A stretch of DNA of 64,000 nucleotides, taken from NCBI GenBank assembly GCA_963760405.1, contig CAVXCV010000011.1, positions 1-64,000 on the forward strand. Reading direction: 5' to 3'. This DNA is from RYN-230 sp963760405 (GTDB taxonomy: Bacteria > Actinomycetota > Actinomycetes > Streptosporangiales > Streptosporangiaceae). The notes below the pieces were generated by a model, which was not told the origin of the DNA, did no database searches, and saw only the letters and a list, made by a program, of their open reading frames with translations. How positions within the stretch are numbered: the first letter of the stretch is position 1; each line of letters starts with the position of its first letter. The position numbers and the translations under genes were made by a program. Shown here in pieces: positions 1 to 9,053 of the stretch.

Positions 1-357
1 CCCGCCGAGGGCAAGCCGTTCGGCGGGGGCTGGGACGGGCCGCAGTTCGTGCTGACCCATCAGGCCCCAGACACCCGTACCCGGGCGTCACCTTCGTCAG
101 TGACCTCGGCACCGGCGTGGCCGCGGCCAAGGCCGCCGCGGGCGGCAAGTACGTCAACGTCCTCGGGGCCAGCGTCGCCCGGCAGTGCCTGGCCGCGGGC
201 GTGCTCGACGAGATCCTGGTGTTCATCATGCCGGTGCTGCTGGGCGACGGCGTCCGGCATAGACCACCCAGGTGGCAGGAACGTCAAGCTCGAACCGCTG
301 CGCGGCAGCTACACCCCCGGGACGAGCACCAGGCTCTGGCTGCGCGTCGTCCGGTAG
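1..357 (+). pseudogene. RibD C-terminal / dihydrofolate reductase-like protein, 5'-truncated and frameshifted
   Basis: The start lies outside the window. Three reading frames must be joined: a GGGWDGPQFVLTHQAP stretch at the left edge, then VTFVSDLGTGVAAAKAAAGG...VLGASVARQCLAAG...DEILVFIMPVLLGDG, then VKLEPL...RLWLRVVR ending in TAG at 355-357. This order matches the C-terminal half of the RibD_C/DHFR-like family (NADPH-dependent reductases common in actinobacteria). The frame changes fall near positions 70-75 and 255-270. No function beyond the family can be given. The indels may be sequencing errors, because the coding content between them is well conserved. Confidence 0.75.
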
Positions 358-513
358 AAGGCCGACCAGCCGGGCCTCGAAGTCCGTGGCCTTGGTGGTG
401 AGCAGGCGCAGGGCGAGGTCACCTTCGCGTTCAATGAAGCGCTGCATGGGCAGGCTGGTGATGACGGCGCGGACAGTCCCGGTGACGACGGCCGCGGTCG
501 GCGACTGGCCGCC
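358..513 (-). pseudogene. Possible remnant of a TetR-family regulator C-terminus
   Basis: Reading the minus strand, a short open stretch gives AVITSLPMQRFIEREGDLAL followed by RLLTTKATDFEARLVGLL. From memory this resembles the effector domain of QsdR-like TetR regulators. No helix-turn-helix region is present, and the frame runs on into the shadow of the RibD-like gene. If correct, it is a convergent gene fragment whose N-terminal part has been lost. Otherwise the stretch between the RibD-like gene and the esterase holds nothing I can recognise. Confidence 0.3.
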
Positions 514-553
514 GCCGCCGGATATTAAGGAAACGTCGCAATCGGAGAGACGA

Positions 554-2048
554 ATGAGCGAAACGACGCAGGCTCCGGTGGTCCAGCTCAAGGACGGCGC
601 GGTGCGCGGCCGGACGGAGGCGGGTGTCTCGTCGTTTCTGGGGCTGCCCTACGCGGCACCGCCGTTCGGCGCCAACCGGATGCTGCCGCCGCAGCCCGCT
701 GAGCCCTGGGACGGAGTGCGGGAGGCGACGGAGTACGGCCCGACCGTCCCCAAGGGCGACTCCCGCCGCATGCACCCCGCTGTTCCCGGAGGTCGTCATC
801 GCCGGGGACGACTGCCTGAACCTGAACGTGTGGACGCCGGATGTCACGCGCCCCGGGCTTGCCGGTGCTGGTCTGGATCCATGGCGGCTCGTTCGTCAAC
901 GGCCCGGGTGCGGTCGCGAGTACGACGGCGCCGCGATTCGCCCGGGACGGGGTGGTCTGGTCGGCCGTCAACTACCGGCTGGGCGTGGACGGATTCGCTC
1001 TCCTCCGGCGACGGGTCGCCAACCGCGGCCTGCTCGACCAGCTCGCCGCGCTGAGTGGGTGCAGGGCCAACATCGCCGCGTTCGGCGGTGACCCGGCGCG
1101 GGTCGATCTGGCGGGCGAGTCGCCGGCGCGATGAGCGTGATCACGCTGCTCTCCATGCCGCGGGCCAGGGCCTGTTCGCCCGGGCGATCGCGCAGAGCGG
1201 CGCAGCCGCCACACGCTCACCCCGGCCGAGGGCCGGATGGTCGGCGGCTATCTCGCTGACGTGCTCGGCGTCCCGGCCGACCGGGACGCCGTCCGGGCGG
1301 TGCCCCTGGAAACATGTGTCCAGGCCGCCTCGGACCTGGTCGTGGAGGTGCAGACGGCGCCCGATCCGGCCCGCTGGGGCCAGCTCGCGTCAGCCTGCTG
1401 CCGTTCGCGCCGACGGTGGATGGCACGGTCCTGCCCCGAGCCGATCGACGCGATCGCGGCTGGCCAGGGCGCTGATGTGCCGCTGCTCATCGGGTCGAAC
1501 CGGGACGAGGCCCGGCTGTTCCTGGTCGCCGCGGCCACCATCGACCTGATCGACGACGCGACCCTCGGTGCCGCCGCCAGCGCCTACGGGCTGTCCCCGG
1601 ACGGCGTGGCTGCCTACCGGCAGGCCGTCCTGGCGCCAGCCCGGGGGACCTGCTGGCGGCCGTCGTCACCGACTGGTTCTTCGGCATACCGTCCACCCGG
1701 GTGGCCGAAGCCCGGGCCAGCAGGGGCGGCGCGAACACCTGGGCCTACCGGTTCGACCACCCGGCCCCCGCGGACAACTACCGGCTGGGCGCGTGTCACG
1801 GGGCCGAGCTGCCGTTCGTCTTCGACACCATCACGCTGGACCAGGTCCGCCCGCGCATCGGCGAGGCGCCGTCCCAGGCCGTCGCCGGCCAGGTGCACGG
1901 CACGTGGGTGCGTTTCATCACCGGCGGGAATCCCGGCTGGTCCGCCTATGACACCAGTCGGCGGGCCACCGGCCTGCTCAGCGAGCGGATCACCGAGGTG
2001 GACGATCCCGCCGCGGGCGAACGAGCGCTCTGGGACGGCATCCGCTGA
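554..2048 (+). pseudogene. Type-B carboxylesterase (para-nitrobenzyl esterase-like), heavily frameshifted
   Basis: The ATG at 554 opens MSETTQAPVVQLKDGAVRG, the usual type-B carboxylesterase N-terminus. Conserved blocks then follow in order but in different frames: LGLPYAAPPFG, EDCLNLNV-like (DDCLNLNVWTPD), the oxyanion hole VWIHGGSF, FGGDPARVDLAGES, GLFARAIAQSG, PLLIGSNRDEARLF, and a C-terminus ending at the TGA at 2046-2048. At least seven single-base shifts are needed, near 775, 850, 1122, 1160, 1215, 1390-1435 and 1640. Adding one G at 1122/1123 restores the nucleophile elbow GESAGAMSV. Total length fits the family (about 495 residues). As read it cannot make an active enzyme. Confidence 0.85.
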
Positions 2049-2135
2049 GCACCCACATGGTCCCCGGGCCGGCGGCCCATGCGGCGCCCATGCGGCGGCC
2101 CATGCTGCGGGCTAGCGCGGCGGGCCGGTACGGGG

Positions 2136-2402
2136 CTAGCGCGGCGGGCAGCCTTCGTGCACCCAGTCGCGGCTGGCCCGGCGCCGGGCCATCTGGTCCG
2201 CCCTGATCGGCTCGCCACAGCGGGCGCAGGTCTCACCTGCCCCGCACGCCGAATGGTCGTTGGCCAGCAGCGAGGACCGGCGCAGGAACGGCGCGTCGGC
2301 CAGGTCGGTGCCAGCCGCGGTGGCTGACGTCACCGGGAAGCCGAGTCCGCCCGGGCAGAAATGGCTGAGATGCGCCTCGCGCACTCGCTGGCCGATTCCC
2401 AT
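2136..2402 (-). CDS. Small zinc-ribbon-like conserved hypothetical protein
   Basis: This is an intact 88-residue frame starting at the ATG complementary to 2400-2402. The C-terminal third has a C-x2-C pair (CARCGEPI) and then a W-V-H-E-G-C tail, a plausible C-x2-C...H-x2-C zinc site. The RADQMARRRAS stretch between them is basic. I recognise no named family. The gene lies alone between the convergent esterase and the divergent quinone oxidoreductase. The start is uncertain, because the first 40 residues look less constrained than the metal-binding end. Confidence 0.55.
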   Translation of the reverse strand: MGIGQRVREAHLSHFCPGGLGFPVTSATAAGTDLADAPFLRRSSLLANDHSACGAGETCARCGEPIRADQMARRRASRDWVHEGCPPR

Positions 2403-2442
2403 CTGTGCCTCCCGGTCCTTGCGGCTTTAGGCTACTTGGGCG

Positions 2443-2472
2443 GTACAGCGACCAGCAGTACAGCGACCAGCG
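2443..2472. repeat. 15-bp tandem duplication upstream of the quinone oxidoreductase
   Basis: Two adjacent units, GTACAGCGACCAGCA and GTACAGCGACCAGCG, differ only in the last base. They end 11 bases before the oxidoreductase ATG at 2484, within its leader. The repeat may be a small replication slip. No regulatory role is evident. Confidence 0.8.
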
Positions 2473-2483
2473 GAGGCGAGCAC

Positions 2484-3538
2484 ATGCGGGTAGTGCAGGC
2501 GACCAAGCACGGCGGGCCCGATGTCCTGGCCATCACCGAGGCCGACCCACCGCGGCCCGGCCCGGGTCAGCTGCTGGTGGATCACGGCGGCCGGGGTCAA
2601 CTTCATGGACATCTACGCCCGGGAGGGCCGCCCACCGTACGCGGCGGACCCGCCGGTGCGGCTCGGCGTGGAGGGTGCCGGGACCGTGCTGGCGCTCGGC
2701 GAGGATGTCACCGATTTCGCGGCCGGGGACCGGGTGACCTGGACCCAGGTGGGCGGCAGCTACGCCGAGCAGGTCCTGGTGCCCGCGGCGCTGGCGATCC
2801 CGGTGCCGGACCGGGTGGACCTGCAGGTGGCCGCGGCTGTGCTGCTGCAGGGCATGACCGCGCACTACCTCTGCCACAGCACCTACCCGGTCAGCCAGGG
2901 CGACGTGGTGGTGGTGCACGCGGCCGCGGGCGGGGTCGGCCTGCTGCTCACTCAGATGATCGCGATGCGCGGCGGCGTCACCGTCGCCACCACCTCGACC
3001 CAGGCCAAGTCCGGGCTGGCGCAGCAGGCTGGCGCGGACCACCTGGCCAGCTACGAGGATTTCGGCGCCGTGGTGCGGCGGGTCACCGGTGGCGCGGGCG
3101 CTGCCGCCGTGTTCGACGGGGTCGGCCAGGCCACCTTCGACGCCAGCCTGGCCGCGCTGCGCCCGCGCGGGTACATGGTGCTGTACGGCGCCGCCAGCGG
3201 CCCGGTGCCGCCGCTCGATCCGCAACGGCTGAACACCGGCGGCTCGCTCTACCTCACCCGGCCGACGCTCGGGCATTACCTGGCCACCCGGGCCGAGCTG
3301 CTGTGGCGCGCCAGCGACCTGTTCACCTGGATCGGCGAGGGCCGCCTCAAGGTCCGCATCGGCGGCACTTACCCGCTCGGCCAGGTGGCCAATGCTACAG
3401 CATGACGATCTTGCGTCCCGGCGGACAGCAGGCAAGCTGCTGTTGCTGCCGGCGAGTGACCTAACTGCTTTAACTGCCCGCAACGCGAGGGGGCCCGGGA
3501 TGATGCAGCCAGCCAGCGCCAGTGGCCGGGCGGCCTGA
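2484..3538 (+). pseudogene. Quinone oxidoreductase (medium-chain dehydrogenase/reductase, QOR type), two frameshifts
   Basis: The ATG at 2484 follows GGAGGCGAG and opens MRVVQATKHGGPDVLAITEA, typical of NADPH:quinone reductases. A shift near 2580 leads to the frame carrying GVNFMDIYAREG, GVEGAGTV and the NADPH-binding VHAAAGGVGLLLTQ. There are no structural or catalytic zinc cysteines, as expected for QOR. A second shift near 3400 recovers the family C-terminus DDLASRRTAGKLLLLP. That frame ends at the TGA at 3536-3538, which overlaps the ATG of the next gene (TGATG), so the overlap supports the repaired reading. Likely role: one- or two-electron reduction of quinones in the cytosol. Confidence 0.85.
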
Positions 3539-4369
3539 TGACCACGGTGGCGGCCTGCCAGCTGAGCCTGGCCGTGGGAGAGCCGGAGGCGAACCTGGCC
3601 GCGGCAGCGGCCGCGGTCCGGGCTGCGGCCGCGGCCGGAGCTGGCCTGGTCGTGCTGCCGGAACTGTGTGACAGCGGGTACGTGTTCGACAGCGCCGCCG
3701 AGGCCCGGGCGCTGGCCAGCTCGTCCGGGCAGAGTGACGCGCTGCGGCAGTGGCACGCGCTGGCTGGTGAGCACCAGCTGGTGATCGTAGGCGGGTTCTG
3801 CGAGCTGGGCCCGGAAGGCCAGCTGTTCAACAGCGCGGCCCTGGTGGACCCCACTGGCGTCCGCGCGGTGTACCGGAAGGCGCATCCGCGGGACGCGGAA
3901 AAGCTGGTGTTCATCCCGGCGAGCGGCGCCCTCCGGTGGTGGACCTGCCGGACGGCCGGGTCAGCGTGATGATCTGCTACGACCTGGAGTTCCCGGAGTG
4001 GGTTCGGGTGGCCGCGCTGGACGGTGCGGACCTGATCGCGGCCCCGGTGAACTCGCCGGCCGGGCCGCGGCCACCCGCTGAGCGGCGGCCGAGGTGATCA
4101 AGGTACAGGCCGGGGCCGCGGTCAACGGGGTGTTCATCGTGGTGGCCGACCGGTGCGCCGACGAGCGGGGGGTGAGCTGGATCGGCGGCAGCCTGATCGC
4201 GGGCCCCGACGGCTACCCGCTGGCCGGGCCGGTGCTGGCCGACCAGCCCGCGCTGCTGACCGTGGACTGCGACCTGCGCCGGGCCCGGGACAAGCGGATC
4301 AACGCCCGCGACGACCTGCTGGCCGACCGCCGGCCCGCGCTCTACCAGCCCAGCCCCGAACCCTGGTAA
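3538..4369 (+). pseudogene. Carbon-nitrogen hydrolase (nitrilase superfamily), two frameshifts
   Basis: The ATG at 3538 overlaps the preceding stop. The catalytic triad of the superfamily is visible across three frames: Glu in VVLPELCDSG, Lys in VYRKAHP and Cys in MICYDLEFPEW. The first frame ends at 3969, the second near 4095, and the third (MIKVQAGAAVNGVFIVVADR...) ends with TAA at 4367-4369. The shifts lie near 3935 and 4085. The joined product is about 275 residues, normal for amidases of this group. The substrate (amide, carbamoyl or nitrile) cannot be told. It probably forms an operon with the quinone oxidoreductase. Confidence 0.85.
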
Positions 4370-4459
4370 CACCCGCCCCATGCACCTCGTCAGCCCCAGC
4401 CCCGCGGCGACCGTAACTGCCTGGATGAAGCACATGGCGTGCGGCACCTGGGCGGAGGA

Positions 4460-5390
4460 TCAGGCCGGGTAGGTGGCAGCGTTGAAGCTGACCCGGAGGG
4501 TGTAGAGCGAGCTCGTGGCGCAGATGAACAGCTGGTTGCGGCGCGGGCCACCGAACGTGAAGTTCGCCACGACCTCGGGCATGTGCAGCTTGCCGAGCAG
4601 CGTGCCGTCCGGGTCGAAGCAGTGCAGCCCGTCCCCGGCGGCGGCCCAGATGCGGCCCGCGTGGTCCAGCCGGAGCCCGTCGAACGTGCCGGTGTCGCAC
4701 CGGGCGAAAATGTCCCCGCCGGTGAGCATGCCCGCGTCGGTGACCCGGAACCGGCGGATGTGCCGCTCCTCGCTGTCGCCGATGTAGAGCTGCTGCTCGT
4801 CCGCGGCGAAGGCCAGGCCGTTGGGCCGGCTGAAGTCGTCGGCGACCAGGTGCACGCCGCCGTCCGGATCGATCCGGTACACGTGGCAGGCGCCGATCTC
4901 GCTGTCGGCCCGGTGCCCCTCGTAGTCGCTGTCGATGCCGTACGCCGGGTCGGTGAACCACACCGAGCCGTCCGCCCGGACCACCACGTCGTTCGGGCTG
5001 TTGAACCGTTTGCCCTGGAAGCGGTCGGCGAGCACGGTGACCGAGCCGTCATGCTCGGTCCGGGTCACCCGGCGGCCGCCATGCTCGCAGCTGACCAGGC
5101 GTCCCTGCCGGTCCACGGTGTGCCCGTTCGGGTAGCGAGGCGGGCTGGCGGAACACGCCCACGGCGCCGGTGGTCTCATCCCAGCGCAGGATCTGGTCGT
5201 TGGGGATGTCGCTGAACACGAGATACCGGCCCGCGGCGAAATAGGCCGGCCCCTCGGTCCACCGGCAGCCGGTGTGCAGCCGCTGTATCCAGCGGTCCCC
5301 GCGGTAGCCGCGGAACCGCTCGTCCCGCCGCTCGAACCGCGTCGCGACCGCACCGCCCAGCCCGGACTCATCCATCACAGCCTCACCCAC
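4460..5390 (-). pseudogene. SMP-30/gluconolactonase/LRE family protein, one frameshift
   Basis: The N-terminal frame starts near 5390 or 5375 and reads RWTEGPAYFAAGRYLVFSDIPND, the first metal-ligand Glu region of SMP-30 beta-propellers. After a shift near 5135 the other frame continues with FNSPNDVVVRADGSVWFTDPAYGI, RPNGLAFAADEQQLYIGDSE and GLRLDHAGRIWAAAGDGLHCF to the stop at 4460. The Asn/Asp metal ligands of the propeller are present. These enzymes hydrolyse sugar or other lactones. The gene diverges from the glyoxalase across a clean palindrome (see 5410-5423). Confidence 0.85.
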
Positions 5391-5409
5391 CAGGATTCTC
5401 GCGGTAGTA

Positions 5410-5423
5410 TCTTGATATCAAGA
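5410..5423. promoter_or_regulatory. Perfect 14-bp palindrome, likely MarR-type operator
   Basis: TCTTGATATCAAGA is a perfect palindrome in the intergenic space between the divergent lactonase and glyoxalase genes. Its core and length resemble operators of MarR-family repressors in actinobacteria. A TAGTAT box, possibly a -10 element on the plus strand, directly abuts it at 5405-5410. The bound protein is not known, and no regulator gene lies next to it. Confidence 0.6.
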
Positions 5424-5476
5424 CATTGTGTTGCCGCCACTCTGCCCGGATACCCTGCGCCCGCCGGGAGGATCGC

Positions 5477-5833
5477 GTGATTCATCATGTGCAGCTGGCC
5501 TGCCCGGCCGGGTGCGAGGATGCCCTGCGTGCCTTCTATCACGGGGTGCTGGGGCTGGACGAGATGCCCAAGCCGCCGGCGCTGGCGGCGCGCGGCGGCT
5601 GCTGGTTCCGCGGTCACGGCATCGAGCTGCACCTGGGCGTGGAGGAGGAGTTCCGGCCCGCCCGCAAGGCGCACCCCGGGCTGCTGGTCACCGGCCTCGA
5701 CGACTGGGCGGCCCGGCTGCGGGCGGCGGGCTATCCGGTGCTCGAGGACCATGATTTCCCCGGGATGCGCCGGTTCTACAGCGAGGACGCCTGCGGTAAC
5801 CGGCTGGAGTTCCTGGAGCCCGTGACGGGCTGA
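5477..5833 (+). CDS. VOC (glyoxalase/bleomycin resistance) family protein
   Basis: A GTG at 5477 preceded by GGGAGG opens MIHHVQLACPAGCEDALRAF, the first beta-alpha unit of a vicinal oxygen chelate fold. The end FYSEDACGNRLEFLEPV carries the conserved D-P/C-x-GN-R-x-E motif with the metal-ligand Glu. At 118 residues it is a single-module protein that dimerises to form the site. The substrate is unknown. It is transcribed divergently from the lactonase and shares the palindromic control region. Confidence 0.85.
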   Translation: MIHHVQLACPAGCEDALRAFYHGVLGLDEMPKPPALAARGGCWFRGHGIELHLGVEEEFRPARKAHPGLLVTGLDDWAARLRAAGYPVLEDHDFPGMRRFYSEDACGNRLEFLEPVTG

Positions 5834-5856
5834 GCGGCTGCGGGCCCGGGCCGGGT

Positions 5857-6243
5857 TTACCCCTCCTGGCGGCGGTCGTTGCCGATGAACAGGCCGAACA
5901 GCCAGCCCACCACGCCGATGATGATCGCGCCCCAGAACGCGGGCCAGAACCCGGTGATGTGGAACGGCAGCTTCAGCTTGCCTGCCACCCAGCTGCTCAG
6001 CCAGAGCAGCAGGCCGTTCACCACCAGGCCGATCAGGCCGAGGGTGAGCACGTAGAACACGCAGCCCACGACCTTGACGATCGGCTTGATGATCGCGTTG
6101 ACGATCCCGACGATGACGGCCACGGCCAGCAGGGTGAGTACTCTCTTGACCGTGCTGTCCGATTCCAGCACGATGCCGGGGACCAGCCACGTGGCCACCG
6201 CCAGCGCAACTGCGGTCACCGCAGCCCGGATGACGAAGTGCAT
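5857..6243 (-). CDS. Phage-holin-family (holin_4_2 type) small membrane protein
   Basis: The protein is 128 residues and starts at the ATG complementary to 6241-6243 (MHFVIRAAVTAVALAVATWL). Four hydrophobic segments are evident: residues about 5-22, 35-55 (VLTLLAVAVIVGIVNAII), 62-85 and 103-122. The GIVNAIIKPI signature is typical of the 4-TM holin-like family found in most actinobacteria. It is named for phage holins, but the chromosomal members have no proven lytic role. Confidence 0.85.
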   Translation of the reverse strand: MHFVIRAAVTAVALAVATWLVPGIVLESDSTVKRVLTLLAVAVIVGIVNAIIKPIVKVVGCVFYVLTLGLIGLVVNGLLLWLSSWVAGKLKLPFHITGFWPAFWGAIIIGVVGWLFGLFIGNDRRQEG

Positions 6244-6403
6244 GCCGCAATATTGGCATGAGTCCGGGATGGGCCGGACCTGGGCCGCCAGCCAGCCGCC
6301 GGCTGAGCCAGCCCCCGGCTGGCCGTATGAGCTGACCCGGTTCGTCATGCGCGGCGACATGACCGGCCTGCTCTGCGACGTCCCCGTCGGGTAGACCAGC
6401 ACT

Positions 6404-6535
6404 GTGAACCGCGTGACCACCGCCCGGCTGGCCCTGCTGGCGCTGATCTGGGGATCCAGCTTCCTCCGGCGCGCCAGGCCGACACAACCCCGGCAAGACC
6501 TCGGCATCTATCAGGAGGACGGGCTCATCCCGTGA
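6404..6535 (+). pseudogene. Truncated EamA/DMT-family transporter remnant
   Basis: A GTG at 6404 opens VNRVTTARLALLALIWGSSF, the first transmembrane helix of EamA (drug/metabolite) transporters with its characteristic IWGSSF. The homology stops after about 21 residues. The frame runs on into an unrelated basic tail (RRARPTQPRQDLGIY) and ends at a TGA by 6535. The remaining nine or so helices are absent from the window. The rest of 6244-6606 holds nothing else I can recognise. An internal deletion joining the two ends of the gene would explain this. Confidence 0.5.
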
Positions 6536-6606
6536 GCATGAGCCAGGTCCGGCCGTCTATTGCGTACATGCACGGGGGAGAGCCGCGGGTGACCAGGAGA
6601 GGGTCG

Positions 6607-6861
6607 CTACTTCCAGCGGAAATGCACGAAGAGGCGGCCGAAGTTCTTTGAGTCCTTCTCCACCCGATGGTACAGCTGCTTGATTTCTTTCTGCTCGAGG
6701 AACCTGATCACGTGCTTTTTGAGCTGACCTGACCCTTTGCCCGGAATTATCTCCACGACCGGGGCCTTCTTCGCGACCGCCTCGTCGATGATCGCCCGCA
6801 GGGCCCGGTCGATATCCTGGCCGCGGTTGTAGATGTCGTGCAGGTCGAGCTTGAGCTTCAT
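6607..6861 (-). CDS. Small Smr-domain protein
   Basis: This 84-residue protein consists of a single Smr (small MutS-related) domain. It shows the N-terminal LDLHDI motif and the GKGSG loop (IIPGKGSGQLKKHVIRF) that corresponds to the H-G-x-G motif of the family. Smr domains bind or nick nucleic acids, and short stand-alone versions are widespread in actinobacteria. The gene starts four bases after the gluconokinase stop and is probably co-transcribed with it. Confidence 0.85.
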   Translation of the reverse strand: MKLKLDLHDIYNRGQDIDRALRAIIDEAVAKKAPVVEIIPGKGSGQLKKHVIRFLEQKEIKQLYHRVEKDSKNFGRLFVHFRWK

Positions 6862-6865
6862 GGCT

Positions 6866-7481
6866 TCATCCTGCCCTGCGCTGGCGGGTCCGGCGTGGTC
6901 CCGCCCGATGCTGGGCCGCTGGGTGCTGGCCGGCTGCGGGGCTGGCCGGGGTCAGGTGCAGCTCGCGGATGATCTCCCTGACGAGCTGCTCTGGGGTCCC
7001 GCTGTCCTGCACCACCAGCGTGCCCTCGCCGGGCTGGGGCAGCTCCAGGTCAGCCAGCTGGCTCTCCAGCAACGCCGCCGGAAAGAAGTGGCCGTGCCTG
7101 GCCTGCAGCCGGGCGGTGAGGCACGTGCCGGCCGGGGTCCAGCAGCACGACCCGGGCGGCCGGGTGCCCCGCCAGCAGCGTCGCCCGGTAGCCGCGCCTG
7201 AGCAGCGAGCACGCGATCACGCCGGGCTGGCCTGCCCGGAGGTAGTCATCCATCTGGTCCGCGACCGCCTGCAGCCACGGCTTGCGGTCCGCGTCGGTCA
7301 GCGGCACGCCCGCCCGCATCTTGGCGATGTTCGCGGCCGGATGCAGCGCGTCGCCGTCGGTGAAGGCCCAGCCGAGCTGCGCGGCGAGCGCCGCTCCCAC
7401 CGTGGACTTACCGCTGCCGGACACCCCGCCCAGGACCACGATGCGCACGGGCGGCTGGCCGGTGCTGCTGTGTGCCACCAT
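6866..7481 (-). pseudogene. gntK: Gluconokinase, one frameshift
   Basis: The N-terminal frame reads MVAHSSTGQPPVRIVVLGGV followed by SGSGKSTVGAALAAQLGW, a perfect P-loop. It continues with DGDALHPAANIAKMRAGVPLTD, the gluconate-binding region of GntK-type gluconokinases, and with ACSLLRRGYRATLL. A shift near 7135 leads to the frame with TARLQARHGHFFPAALLESQLADLELP, the family's C-terminal half, ending at 6866. The enzyme makes 6-phosphogluconate for the pentose phosphate or Entner-Doudoroff route. One base corrected at the shift would give a full-length protein of about 200 residues. Confidence 0.85.
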
Positions 7482-7600
7482 CTGCCCGCCTTTGCCTCAC
7501 TGGCTCCCCGGGCGAGCCTACCCGCGGGCTGCGTTACTTCCCTGGCCCGGCTGATGGGCGCGCTGTTACTCTCGGTGAGCCACCCAGATCAGGAGAACTG

Positions 7601-9025
7601 ATGCGCCTGCGCCGCCCGCTGACCCTCGCCGTGGCGGCCGGCGCGCTGGCCGTCTCCACGGCCGGGCCCGGGCCCGGCCCGGCGCCGGTGAGCACAACCG
7701 GCCAGGCGGCCACGCCAGCCACCGTGGTCATCACCCCCGGAGCGGTGCACCTCGCGGGCGTGGTGACCGCGCCGCCCAGCACCGCGTACTGCGAGCAGCA
7801 CTACCAGATCGCCTGCTACCAGCCCTTCCAGCTGCAGCGGGCGTACAACCTGCCGCCGCTGCTGAGCCACGGGATCAACGGCAAAGGGCAGACCGTCGTC
7901 ATCGTCAACTCCTTCGGCTCCCCGACCGTGCGAGCCGACCTTGGCGTGTTCGACCAGAGGTTCGGGCTGCCCGCGCCCCCGTCTTTCCGGGTGATCCAGC
8001 CGGCCGGGCCGGTTCCCGGCTACCAGCCGACCGCCAACCGGGAGGGCTGGGCCGGGGAGACCAACCTGGATGTCGAGTACGCGCACGTGATGGCCCCAGG
8101 CGCGAGCATCCTCCTGGTGGAGACACCGACCTCGGAAAATGAGGGCACGACCGGGTTCCCGCAGATCGTCACCGCCGAGAAATACGTGATCAACCATCAC
8201 CTCGGCGGCGTCATCAGCCAGAGCTTCAGCGCCACCGAGCTGACCTTCCCGTCCCGGGCGGCACTACTCAGCCTGCGCGGCGCCTATACCGACGCCGCGG
8301 CCAGGGGAGTGACAGTGCTGGCCGCCTCCGGCGACAGCGGCGCGGCGGACGTCAAGTTCGATCAGGTCACTTACTACCTGCGCCCGGTGACCTCGTGGCC
8401 GGACAGCGACCCGCTGGTGACCGGGGTCGGCGGCACCCAGCTGCACCTCAGCGCCACTGGCACGCGCAACGAGCCGGACACGGTGTGGAATGACACCTAC
8501 AACGCGGCCGCCAACTCCTTTATCGACAGCGGCAAGGGGCGCAACCCGCTGGCGAGCGGCGGCGGCAGGTCAGTCATGTTCACCCGGCCGTCGTACCAGA
8601 GCAGGGTGGCGGAGGTCACCGGCGGGCAGCGCGGGGTGCCGGACATCTCGATGAGCGGCGCCTGCAACGGCGCGGTGGACATGTACCAGAGCTTCCCGGG
8701 CCAGGCGGCCGGCTGGTACCCGACCTGCGGCACCAGCGAGGCGACCCCGCTGTTCGCGGGGGTGGTCGCGCTGGCCGGCCAGCTGGCGGGCCACCCGCTG
8801 GGGCTGATCAACCCGGCCCTGTACGCGATGGCCGCGGCGCACGACCCCGGGATCGTGGACGTCACCCAGGGGAACAACACGGTCGCGTTCGAGCAGCACG
8901 GCACCATGCATACGGTGGCCGGGTTCAGCGCGCGCCGCGGCTACGACCCGGCCTCCGGGCTCGGCACCGTTAACGCGGCCTGGTTCGTGCCCGAGCTGGC
9001 CAGGCTGTCCGCGACCCGGCGGTGA
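7601..9025 (+). CDS. Secreted sedolisin-family (S53) serine-carboxyl protease
   Basis: The ATG at 7601 follows AGGAGA and encodes a signal peptide (MRLRRPLTLAVAAGALAVST). The 474-residue protein lacks the long pro-domain seen in many sedolisins. Catalytic residues are visible: Glu and Asp in GETNLDVEYAHVMAPGA and Ser in CGTSEATPLFAG. An oxyanion-type Asp lies in AASGDSGA, and the calcium-site region GYDPASGLGTVN is near the end. Such enzymes are secreted endopeptidases active at acidic pH. The short pro-region (about residues 28-80) could mean a different activation route. Confidence 0.9.
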   Translation: MRLRRPLTLAVAAGALAVSTAGPGPGPAPVSTTGQAATPATVVITPGAVHLAGVVTAPPSTAYCEQHYQIACYQPFQLQRAYNLPPLLSHGINGKGQTVVIVNSFGSPTVRADLGVFDQRFGLPAPPSFRVIQPAGPVPGYQPTANREGWAGETNLDVEYAHVMAPGASILLVETPTSENEGTTGFPQIVTAEKYVINHHLGGVISQSFSATELTFPSRAALLSLRGAYTDAAARGVTVLAASGDSGAADVKFDQVTYYLRPVTSWPDSDPLVTGVGGTQLHLSATGTRNEPDTVWNDTYNAAANSFIDSGKGRNPLASGGGRSVMFTRPSYQSRVAEVTGGQRGVPDISMSGACNGAVDMYQSFPGQAAGWYPTCGTSEATPLFAGVVALAGQLAGHPLGLINPALYAMAAAHDPGIVDVTQGNNTVAFEQHGTMHTVAGFSARRGYDPASGLGTVNAAWFVPELARLSATRR

Positions 9026-9053
9026 AGCATGGGCGCGGACAGCCTGCGGCCGG

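Noticed and set aside
5857..6243. Holin-like protein as evidence of a prophage
   Set aside because: No other phage genes are nearby; this family is a normal chromosomal component in actinobacteria.
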